This document shows, piece by piece, positions 26,841 through 33,767 of a stretch of 33,767 bases of DNA (position 1 is the stretch's first letter; every line of letters begins with the position of its first letter). The notes below the pieces were generated by a model. The model was not told the origin of the DNA and ran no database searches. It saw only the letters and a program-made list of their open reading frames with translations. A program made the translations under genes and the position numbers. Source of the stretch: a virus; IMG/VR virus record IMGVR_UViG_3300014497_000019, positions 1-33,767 of that record; one strand, 5' to 3'.

Positions 26841-29687
26841 ATGACCGATCTAACCGCAAAGATGGTGTTCGTCGCGGATGCGACCGGCGTAGAGGCCGGT
26901 GTCGACCGCGGGAAGCGTTCACTCGCGGATCTGGGCGTCACCGCAGTCACCGAAGGCAAGAAGGCCGCCGAGGGCGTCGCAGCCGTCGGAAAGGGCGGCG
27001 ACCAGGCCGCCGCGAAGCTCGATGCCGCGACGCGGAACATGATCGCGTCGATCCAGCGCACGACGGCCGCGGCCGAGACTGGCAAGAAGTCGGGCTCGGA
27101 GTACTTCGCCGCACTCGCGAACCAGCGAGGCATCCCCGCCGATGTGCTCAAGCCCTACCTCGCGCAGCTGGATTCCGCACTGGCAAAGCAGAAGGCCGCC
27201 GAAGCGGCGCTCAACGCCACCGCGCCGGCGCTGGGCAGGGTGAGCGTCTCCGCCGCGCAGACCGCGAACGCGCTGCGCGGTGTTCCTGCGCAGATCACCG
27301 ACATCATCACCAGCCTGCAGGGCGGCCAGGCACCGCTGACTGTGTTCCTGCAGCAGGGCGGCCAGTTGAAGGACATGTTCGGAGGCATCGGACCGGCTGC
27401 GCGCGCGGTGGGCGGCTACGTGCTGGGGCTCGTGAACCCGTTCACCGTCGCTGCGGCGGCCGTCGGGGCGCTGGCGCTCGCCTACTACAAGGGCAGCCAA
27501 GAAACCGTCGAGTACAACAAGGCGTTGATCCTCACCGGCAACTACGCGGGGCAGACTGCCGGGCAACTGCAGGACATGGCGAAGAAGATCGCCGACGGCG
27601 GCGCCACGCAGGGCAAGGCGGCCGAAGCGCTTACGGCGCTTGCCTCGACGGGCCGGGTAGCCGGTGACGCATTGCTGCAGGCGGGAGAGGCCGTCGTGGC
27701 CTCAAACCGGGCGATGGGAACGTCGATCAAGGATGCGGTCGCGGAGTACGTGAAGCTGGGCGAGGATCCAGCCAAGGCCTCCGCCAAGCTCAACGAGTCG
27801 TTGCACTACCTGACGCAATCGACCTACGAGCAGATCAAGGCCCTGGAAGATCAAGGCCGCAAGGAGGAGGCGGGCGCCTTGGCACAGGCGACCTACGCTG
27901 CGGCGATGAAGCAGCGCTCCGGCCAGGTCGTTGAGAACCTGGGCAGCATCGAGCGCGCACTGAAGAGCGGCGCACTGATCGCCAGCCAGTTCTGGGACGC
28001 ACTACTGGGCGTTGGTCGCAGCACCACCATGCAGGTGCAACTGGCGGACGTGCAGCGCAAGATCGCCGAGGCACAGAAGGCAGGTGAAGGGAACAGCGTC
28101 ACCGCGTCGTTCTACGAGCCGCTGATGAACCGCCTTCGTTCGCAACAGGCGGTCATGCAGGCGGCCATCGGATTCGAGAACGGATTCGCCAAGATGGCGG
28201 CCGAACGCGCGAAGGCAGAGCAGGCCGGCAGCGTCGCGACCGACGACATCAACAAATGGCAGGACAAGGCCAAGGGCGTCGGCGCGGTCACGCGCGAGCT
28301 CGAAAAATACCGTGCAAGCCTGGAGGCGGTCCGCAAGGTCAACCCGAACAGCGACCTTCTGAAGCCCGATGCCGTGAAGGCGGGCGAGGACGCCATTCGC
28401 AAGGAATTCGCCGGCGCCAAGGGCGCAGCGCCGAAGGCGTTCCAAGACGACGCCGCTACGAAGCTGCTCGAGACGCTTCGACAAACAGAGGACTCCCTCA
28501 AAGCGCAACTCGATGGTGAATCGAAACTCTCTGAGGCTCGAAAGAAGCAAGTCGAGTTCGAGGGGGAGATCGCGCGGCTCAAAGGCAAGGACATTTTGAC
28601 GGCTGATCAAAAGAGTCTCCTCGCCAACCAGGATGCAGTCAAAGAGCAACTGAAGAAGAACGTCGCCCTCTCCGATCAGGTGGAGTTCGAGAAGAAGATC
28701 GCCGACATCACGAAGAAGTCGGCAGAGGATGCCAAGCAGTTCCGCCAGATGATGGACGGGATCACTGCATCGATGGAATCGGGACAGCAGAGCCGTGATG
28801 AGCAATCCAGCCGCAGCCTTGCTGCGTTCGGCTTGGGCGATCGGACTCGCCAGGAAGTGGAGGCACAGCGCGCTATTCGTGCCGAATTCCAGCGCTACAG
28901 CGACGTTGCCACGCGGGACGCCAGCAAGAACGGCATGCTGAATTCGGAGGACTACAAGAAGAAGGCGGCGGAGATCCGCCAAGCCCTTGAAGACGCGCTC
29001 ACAGCGCAGAACAACTACTTCGAAGCCCTGAAGGCCAAGGAAGCCGATTGGACGAACGGCGCGACGACCGCCTTGGCCAACTACGCCGACTCGATCCGGA
29101 ACGTGTCAGCCAGCACCGAGCGCGCGTTCTCAGATGGCTTCCGAGGCGCGGAGGACGCACTGGTGAAGTTCGTCACGACCGGAAAGGGCAGCGTGAAGGG
29201 CTTGGCCGACTCGATCATTGCCGACCTCGCCCGCATCGGCGTGCAGCAGATGATTACTGGGCCATTGGCCAAAGGCCTCATGGGCGCATTTGCTGGCGAC
29301 GAGTTTGGCGACTTCATCAAAGCCAAAGGATTCATCGGGGCCGGCGACTCTGGCGGTGGTGGCGGTGGCCTGGGCGGTCTGCTCGGCACGTTCGGCAAAT
29401 GGTTCGGCGGCTTGCTTGGGTTTGCAGACGGCGGCAATCCCCCGGTTGGTGTGCCGAGCATCGTCGGCGAACGCGGACCCGAGATCTTCATTCCCAGTGT
29501 GCCCGGCACCATCATTCCGAACCACGCGCTCGGCAGCGGGTCAGGTGGCAGCGTCACGAACAACAACTACTACAGCGTGGGCGACATCGCGACGGTAGCC
29601 ATGCTGAAGCAGGCCCTCGCGGCGACGCAAGCCCAAACCGCCAGCCGGATCAACAGCAGCCGTACTCGTGGGGGTGCGCTCGCATGA
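26841..29687 (+). CDS. Tail tape measure protein
   Basis: A 948-residue protein that sets tail length. The ATG follows AGGA about nine bases upstream. Residues about 125-235 form the conserved TMP_2-type block: TANALRGVPAQITDIITSLQ, GGQAPLTVFLQQGGQLKDMF, then the hydrophobic VGGYVLGLVNPFTVAAAAVG. Residues 250-750 are long Ala/Glu/Lys helices with coiled-coil character. The lambda-H-like C-terminal domain starts near 770: FSDGFRGAEDALVKFVTTGK, GLADSIIADLARIGVQQMIT. A Gly-rich stretch (near 840) and GERGPEIFIPSVPGTIIPNH follow, the usual end. It is the largest complete gene here. Confidence 0.94.
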   Translation: MTDLTAKMVFVADATGVEAGVDRGKRSLADLGVTAVTEGKKAAEGVAAVGKGGDQAAAKLDAATRNMIASIQRTTAAAETGKKSGSEYFAALANQRGIPADVLKPYLAQLDSALAKQKAAEAALNATAPALGRVSVSAAQTANALRGVPAQITDIITSLQGGQAPLTVFLQQGGQLKDMFGGIGPAARAVGGYVLGLVNPFTVAAAAVGALALAYYKGSQETVEYNKALILTGNYAGQTAGQLQDMAKKIADGGATQGKAAEALTALASTGRVAGDALLQAGEAVVASNRAMGTSIKDAVAEYVKLGEDPAKASAKLNESLHYLTQSTYEQIKALEDQGRKEEAGALAQATYAAAMKQRSGQVVENLGSIERALKSGALIASQFWDALLGVGRSTTMQVQLADVQRKIAEAQKAGEGNSVTASFYEPLMNRLRSQQAVMQAAIGFENGFAKMAAERAKAEQAGSVATDDINKWQDKAKGVGAVTRELEKYRASLEAVRKVNPNSDLLKPDAVKAGEDAIRKEFAGAKGAAPKAFQDDAATKLLETLRQTEDSLKAQLDGESKLSEARKKQVEFEGEIARLKGKDILTADQKSLLANQDAVKEQLKKNVALSDQVEFEKKIADITKKSAEDAKQFRQMMDGITASMESGQQSRDEQSSRSLAAFGLGDRTRQEVEAQRAIRAEFQRYSDVATRDASKNGMLNSEDYKKKAAEIRQALEDALTAQNNYFEALKAKEADWTNGATTALANYADSIRNVSASTERAFSDGFRGAEDALVKFVTTGKGSVKGLADSIIADLARIGVQQMITGPLAKGLMGAFAGDEFGDFIKAKGFIGAGDSGGGGGGLGGLLGTFGKWFGGLLGFADGGNPPVGVPSIVGERGPEIFIPSVPGTIIPNHALGSGSGGSVTNNNYYSVGDIATVAMLKQALAATQAQTASRINSSRTRGGALA

Positions 29688-30277
29688 GTCTCCTCACGCT
29701 TCCGAGCAGCTTCCGGCCCGAGTCGTTCACGCCGCAACTGCTGACGAATCAGCGCGCATCGAGCTCGCCGGGTGGGGGTAGCGAGGAGGTCGTCGACATG
29801 CTGAATGATCGCTGGCTGTTCTCGCTCACGCTGCCGCGCGGCCCGCAGCACATCGCAGCCCGCAACGAAGCGTTCGTGAACGGGCTGCGCGGGCAGACCA
29901 ACACCGTGCTGCTTTGGCATTTCGTGCGGCCACAGCCCCTTGGCACCTATCGCGGTGCTCTGACGATCTTTCTTGCCACTGGACAGGGCGCTGATGCGGT
30001 CTACCTGCAGGGCGGGGCTGCTGGCCAGACCCTGCTGGCCGGCGACATGATCGGGGTAAATGGGATGCTTCTGCAGGTGTTGACCGATTGTGTGGCCGAC
30101 GGTTTGGGGCGCATCGGGGTGCCCATCGCGAACCGCCTGCGCCGCGCAACCGTGGTCGGCCAGTCCGTCGTGTGGGATCGCCCGTCCGTTCCCTTCCGGA
30201 AGGTGTCGCAGCCCGGATTCCAGTATTTCACTGGCTATGCGGAAGGCGTCCCGCTGGATTTCGTGGAGGCCCTCTGA
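29684..30277 (+). CDS. Minor tail protein following the tape measure, 197 aa
   Basis: A 197-residue protein starting MSLLTLPSSFRPESFTPQLL, with WLFSLTLPRGPQHIAARNEA, LRGQTNTVLLWHFVRPQPLG and a closing RKVSQPGFQYFTGYAEGVPL. It occupies the position of the distal tail protein and reads like one: a first strand layer measuring the sample, then a barrel with GDMIGVNGMLLQVLTDCVAD. The ATG overlaps the tape measure stop. The exact counterpart in lambda (M) is by place, not by clear sequence match. Confidence 0.82.
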   Translation: MSLLTLPSSFRPESFTPQLLTNQRASSSPGGGSEEVVDMLNDRWLFSLTLPRGPQHIAARNEAFVNGLRGQTNTVLLWHFVRPQPLGTYRGALTIFLATGQGADAVYLQGGAAGQTLLAGDMIGVNGMLLQVLTDCVADGLGRIGVPIANRLRRATVVGQSVVWDRPSVPFRKVSQPGFQYFTGYAEGVPLDFVEAL

Positions 30278-30861
30278 TGCGGTCTCTATCTCCTGCTGTG
30301 CTCACCGCCCTGAACGGACCGGTGCTCTATGTCGCGCAACTGATCTACCTGGCCTTCCCTGGTGTGCCCGTTGCGCTGTGTTCGGCGAACTTCGACATCG
30401 TTTTCGAGGGCGTGACCTACCGCGGTGCGGCCGGACTCGGCAGCATCAAACCGATCAACGATTCGCCCGGCGAGGTCAAGGGCCTGAATTTCGAACTGGC
30501 CGGTGCATCGCCGGAATCAATCGCGCTCGCGCTGGATGACGCCGACATCGTGCAGGGTACTTCGGCAATCATCCGCACGGCCATCCTCGACGCGAACCTG
30601 GTGCTTCTGGACGCGCCTGTCGACTGGACTGGCCGTCTCGACCTGATGAGCGTTCAGGAAGACGGCGAGACCTGCACGATTCCGGTGTCGGCCGAGAGCA
30701 GCGAGCTCGATCTGTTGCGCGGCACTCCGCTGACCTACAGCAGCGCGGACCAGAAATCTCTGTACCCGGGCGATCTCGCCTTCGACTTCCAAGAGTTCCA
30801 GCTGAACAAGCCGCTCGTCTGGGCTGGCAAGCAGTGGCTCATTGCGCTCAACGGACGATGA
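30277..30861 (+). CDS. Tail hub-like protein (DUF2163-like position), 194 aa
   Basis: A 194-residue protein: MRSLSPAVLTALNGPVLYVA, QLIYLAFPGVPVALCSANFD, GSIKPINDSPGEVKGLNFEL, then DLMSVQEDGETCTIPVSAES and a C-terminal LYPGDLAFDFQEFQLNKPLV. It matches the minor-tail/L-like or DUF2163-type proteins that join the tape measure end to the tip. The ATG at 30277 overlaps the previous stop (TGATG); the longer frame upstream is a shadow. Confidence 0.82.
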   Translation: MRSLSPAVLTALNGPVLYVAQLIYLAFPGVPVALCSANFDIVFEGVTYRGAAGLGSIKPINDSPGEVKGLNFELAGASPESIALALDDADIVQGTSAIIRTAILDANLVLLDAPVDWTGRLDLMSVQEDGETCTIPVSAESSELDLLRGTPLTYSSADQKSLYPGDLAFDFQEFQLNKPLVWAGKQWLIALNGR

Positions 30862-31277
30862 GACTTCCCGACTGGCAACTTCGGTTCTCGGCTTTCGCCC
30901 AGGACCGCGCAAGCACGCCCTTTCGCTGGGGCTCGAACGACTGCTGCGTCTTCGCGGCTTCCGCGGTCACAGCCTTGACCGGCTCGAACCCGATGGCGTC
31001 ATTCGAGCCCTACGGCACCGAAGCGGGGCCTCGCCGCAAAGCGCTGCGTCGCACGCTGCGACGCCTCGACAAGGCTGGCGGTCTGAAAGCCATCGCTTCA
31101 ATGCACCTCGGCGACCCTGTATCGCCACTCATGGCCGGCGTCGGCGACGTAGTGCTGGTGATGAACGCGGGTCGCGAAATGCTCGGCGTCTGCAACGGTG
31201 TGAACGTGCTCGCGCCCGGCGAGAGCGGGATCGTCACCCTCGGCATGAACTCCGCAATCGCGGCCTGGAAGATCTGA
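30858..31277 (+). CDS. Tail-associated cysteine peptidase-like protein (DUF6950/NlpC-P60-like)
   Basis: A 139-residue protein. FRWGSNDCCVFAASAVTALT at about residues 18-37 has the N-D-C-x-x-F-A pattern of papain-like NlpC/P60-related tail proteins, with the likely catalytic Cys in NDCC. The later VGDVVLVMNAGREMLGVCNG is the usual second block of such folds; a clear catalytic His was not identified, so activity is uncertain. In lambda the K gene at this place encodes an NlpC/P60 enzyme thought to process cell wall. The ATG at 30858 overlaps the preceding stop. Confidence 0.8.
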   Translation: MRLPDWQLRFSAFAQDRASTPFRWGSNDCCVFAASAVTALTGSNPMASFEPYGTEAGPRRKALRRTLRRLDKAGGLKAIASMHLGDPVSPLMAGVGDVVLVMNAGREMLGVCNGVNVLAPGESGIVTLGMNSAIAAWKI

Positions 31278-33767
31278 TGCCACAAGCAATCGCATACGGT
31301 ATCGGTGCTGTGATTGGCACCGGTGTAACGACCGGCGCGTTGGTGGTCTCCTACGCCATTACGGCAGTGGCAACGATCGCGCTGTCGGCGAGCCAGAAGC
31401 GCAAGGCCGAAAACAAGGCGCGTCAGCAATTCGAGGCCTCAGTGGTCGACCGCTTCGAGAACGGCCGCAGCACCGTGGGCCCGCGCGAGCTGGTACTCGG
31501 CCGTGTACGCAAGGGCGGATCGGTGTTCTTCGACTCGACCGACACGCCGAGCAAGGCGGTGCTGCTGCGTTGCATCGCGTTGGCCGGCCATGAGATCGAT
31601 GGCATCGAGCGGATCTACTTCGACGACACGCCCATCGACCTGGATGTCGACGGCAACGTCGTCACGGCCCCGTGGGGACGGATCTACACGCGCACCGTGA
31701 CAGACACGAGCGCGAATCCGACCCGGACGCTGGATCACACGCCGGTGGCGGGCTCGATCTTCGTCACTCCCGCGACCAATCTCCCGTATCCGAACATCAC
31801 GCCCGGCCAAGAGTCTCTGCCGTACACGATCGCCGGCAATGTTCTGACGATCACCAATGCCGACGGCCAACAGTTCTACACGCTGACTTACCAGTGGGTC
31901 GAGTTCATCTCTACCGCTCGCGTGTTCGTGCATCTGGGCTCACCGAATCAGCCGGCCGACGCGCGGCTGCAGCAGTACCTGCCGGGCACCTGGACCGCAG
32001 CGCACCGGGCTCGGGGGGTGGCGTGGTTGCTGTGCGAGTTCGTCTACGAGAACAGTTCCTTCCCGAACGGGGCGGTGTCCGTGACGGCTCAGATGCGCGG
32101 TGCGAAGCTGTACGACCCGCGCACCGGGGTGACGGCCTTCAGCGAAAACCCGGCGCTGATGATGCGGCACGTCATGCTGCACCCGCAGTTCGGCAAACGG
32201 ACCTCAATGACCGCGGCAGAAGATGCCCGGATCATCGCGGCGGCCAATGCCTGCGACACGCCGATTAGCTATTGGACCGGGGCGCCCATCGTTCCGATGT
32301 TCCGCGCGAATGGCGTGTTCCTGTTCGGGGCCGACCCACGCAGCGTGCTCGACGATCTGGCGCAGGCCATGGGCGGGGAGTGGGCCTACGGTCGCGGGGA
32401 ATACAGCGTGCGTGCGGGGGCCTATCAGGCGCCGGTAATGGCGCTCACGGAAGACGACCTGGCCGTGGTGCAGCGCGGCCCCGATGGCTCTGTCTCGCAG
32501 GTGCCGGTGACGATCAATCCGCACAAGCCTCGGAACGAAAAAATCAACGTCGTGGCCGCCCGGATCTGGGATGAGGCGGCCGGCTATGTCGAAGTGGTGT
32601 TGCCACCGTACCGCGCGGATGCCTACATCGCGCGCGACGGCATGGAGTTGAGCCAGGAAGTGAAGTTGTCGACCGTCTTCAATGCCGGTCAGGCCACGCA
32701 CATCGCCGGGATCATGCTGCGCGACAGCCGCGACGCGCTGACGGTGGTTCTGCCCTTCAAGATGAAGGCCTACCCGCTGGAGCTTTTCGACGGCATCACG
32801 CTGACGATCCCGCGCTACGGATGGTTCGCGAAGGAGTTCCGCATCCTCGGCCGCACATTCCACCCGGCGCCGGAAGGCTGCCTTGTTGAGCTGACGCTGA
32901 AGGAGACCACGGCCGCGATCTTCCAGTACGGTGCGGCCTACCTCCCGGGCGGCTACGCCAGCAACAGCGGTCTTCCCAAGCCTTGGGAAATCTCGCCGCC
33001 GATGATCTCGGACATTCAGAGCGGCGAGAGCGAGCTGATCGTGCAGACGGACGGCACCATCGTGAACAGCGTGCGCGTGACGTGGCCAGCTTTGTCCGAC
33101 GCATCGATCGTCAATGGCGGGTCCATCGAAGTTCAGTACCTCGTTCTTCCGAATGGCGATTGGATCACTGTCACGGTGCCCGGCGATGCGACCGAGGCGC
33201 GCATTCTGGGGCTCGATGACCTCGCGCAGATTCTTGTGCGTGCGCGCAGCCGCAACAGCCTGGCCGTCAGCGACTGGAGTCCGCAGCGGGTGCATCGTGT
33301 GGTCGGTAAGACCGAACCGCCGCCGAGCATCGAAAACCTCAACATCTCGGGCGCTGTGCTGTCGTGGAACATGCCGCGACGTGTGCCCGACCTTGCCGGC
33401 TTCGTCTTCCGGTTCCACTACGGCAACAACACCGACTGGAACAGCGCTGCGCCGCTGCACAACGAGGGTTTGATTCTGGCGAGCCCGTGGGAACCTGAGA
33501 CCCGGCCCGGCGGTGTGGTCACCATCATGGGCAAGGCGCAAGACACGAGTGGCAACCAGTCGCTCGAGGCCGCGGTCATCGTGATGAACCTGGGCGACCC
33601 GCCCGTCGCCAACGTTCTGGAGACGTGGGACTTCGAAGCGCTCGGCTGGCCCTATGACCCTGCCGAATCGATCGGCTGGGCGATCGTCTCTGGCGACCCT
33701 TCCGCTGATGCATTGGATTCGTTCTACGGCACCGATGACCAGAGCTTCTACACGGGGGACACGGAAT
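31277..33767 (+). CDS. Tail tip / host-specificity protein J-like, 3' end outside window
   Basis: The frame is open from the ATG at 31277 (TGATG overlap with the preceding stop) through the right edge: 830 codons and still open. A hydrophobic stretch near the N-terminus (GIGAVIGTGVTTGALVVSYA) is followed by QQFEASVVDRFENGRSTVGP and RELVLGRVRKGGSVFFDSTD, the usual start of this family. The central part contains FVYENSSFPNGAVSVTAQMR and RSVLDDLAQAMGGEWAYGRG. From about residue 575, strand-rich repeats such as VRVTWPALSDAS and LNISGAVLSWNMPRRVPDLA resemble fibronectin type III modules. It would bind the host receptor and end the tail. The C-terminal receptor-binding part is not in the window. 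Confidence 0.9.
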   Translation, partial: MPQAIAYGIGAVIGTGVTTGALVVSYAITAVATIALSASQKRKAENKARQQFEASVVDRFENGRSTVGPRELVLGRVRKGGSVFFDSTDTPSKAVLLRCIALAGHEIDGIERIYFDDTPIDLDVDGNVVTAPWGRIYTRTVTDTSANPTRTLDHTPVAGSIFVTPATNLPYPNITPGQESLPYTIAGNVLTITNADGQQFYTLTYQWVEFISTARVFVHLGSPNQPADARLQQYLPGTWTAAHRARGVAWLLCEFVYENSSFPNGAVSVTAQMRGAKLYDPRTGVTAFSENPALMMRHVMLHPQFGKRTSMTAAEDARIIAAANACDTPISYWTGAPIVPMFRANGVFLFGADPRSVLDDLAQAMGGEWAYGRGEYSVRAGAYQAPVMALTEDDLAVVQRGPDGSVSQVPVTINPHKPRNEKINVVAARIWDEAAGYVEVVLPPYRADAYIARDGMELSQEVKLSTVFNAGQATHIAGIMLRDSRDALTVVLPFKMKAYPLELFDGITLTIPRYGWFAKEFRILGRTFHPAPEGCLVELTLKETTAAIFQYGAAYLPGGYASNSGLPKPWEISPPMISDIQSGESELIVQTDGTIVNSVRVTWPALSDASIVNGGSIEVQYLVLPNGDWITVTVPGDATEARILGLDDLAQILVRARSRNSLAVSDWSPQRVHRVVGKTEPPPSIENLNISGAVLSWNMPRRVPDLAGFVFRFHYGNNTDWNSAAPLHNEGLILASPWEPETRPGGVVTIMGKAQDTSGNQSLEAAVIVMNLGDPPVANVLETWDFEALGWPYDPAESIGWAIVSGDPSADALDSFYGTDDQSFYTGDTE

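Noticed and set aside
32204-33541. 445-codon minus frame opposite the tail-tip gene
   Set aside because: Antisense of the J-like gene, which is open through the right edge with a good start and tail-tip pattern.

Overview
The window is most of a temperate, lambda-like siphophage genome (prophage) in a high-GC Gram-negative host. Codon use and the protein families suggest a betaproteobacterium, probably Burkholderiales; this is inference from style, not a database match. The left edge cuts the integrase and the right edge cuts the tail-tip (J-like) gene. Neither attachment site nor any lysis gene (holin, endolysin, spanin) is visible.

Layout. (1) 1-688, minus strand: integrase (its 3' part lies outside the window) and an excisionase. 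(2) 748-1377, plus: an unknown gene. (3) 1434-3966, minus: a tightly coupled operon that starts with an Arc-like repressor and a BRO/KilA-C-type antirepressor, followed by unknown small genes. It faces a divergent XRE regulator (4074-4574) across a short region with nested inverted repeats, resembling the phage P22 immI idea. (4) 4968-9914: a cargo block of visibly different composition. It holds a 283-aa unknown protein, a three-gene cassette ending in a ComEC-like metallo-beta-lactamase hydrolase (6094-8550), an acetyltransferase-like protein and a small membrane protein. (5) 9976-10968, minus: a TerB-like/BRCT protein and an unknown partner. (6) 11283-12690: the classical immunity region with CI-like repressor, divergent YdaS-type Cro and a CII-like activator. 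(7) 12690-16425: replication genes (an O-like initiator with iteron-like repeats inside it, and a TOPRIM primase-helicase) and then a zinc-finger protein in the place of the late antiterminator Q. (8) 16432-16576: a strong candidate late promoter followed at once by two terminator hairpins. (9) 16587-17052, minus: two small genes opposing late transcription. (10) 17296-33767: HNH endonuclease, small and large terminase, portal, ClpP-type protease, HK97-type capsid, connector genes, tail tube, G/GT tail chaperones with a -1 frameshift, tape measure and tail-tip genes.

How it works together. CI/Cro/CII would set lysis versus lysogeny. The Arc/antirepressor operon is a second regulatory layer; both XRE repressors are short and lack a LexA-type self-cleavage domain, so induction may go through the antirepressor. 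The Q-like protein would carry polymerase from the late promoter through the terminators at its start and through further terminator-like hairpins before the capsid-distal, tail-tube and tape-measure genes. The most interesting unexplained unit is the three-gene metallo-beta-lactamase cassette, a candidate lysogenic-conversion or phage-defence system; no function is proven by the sequence alone.
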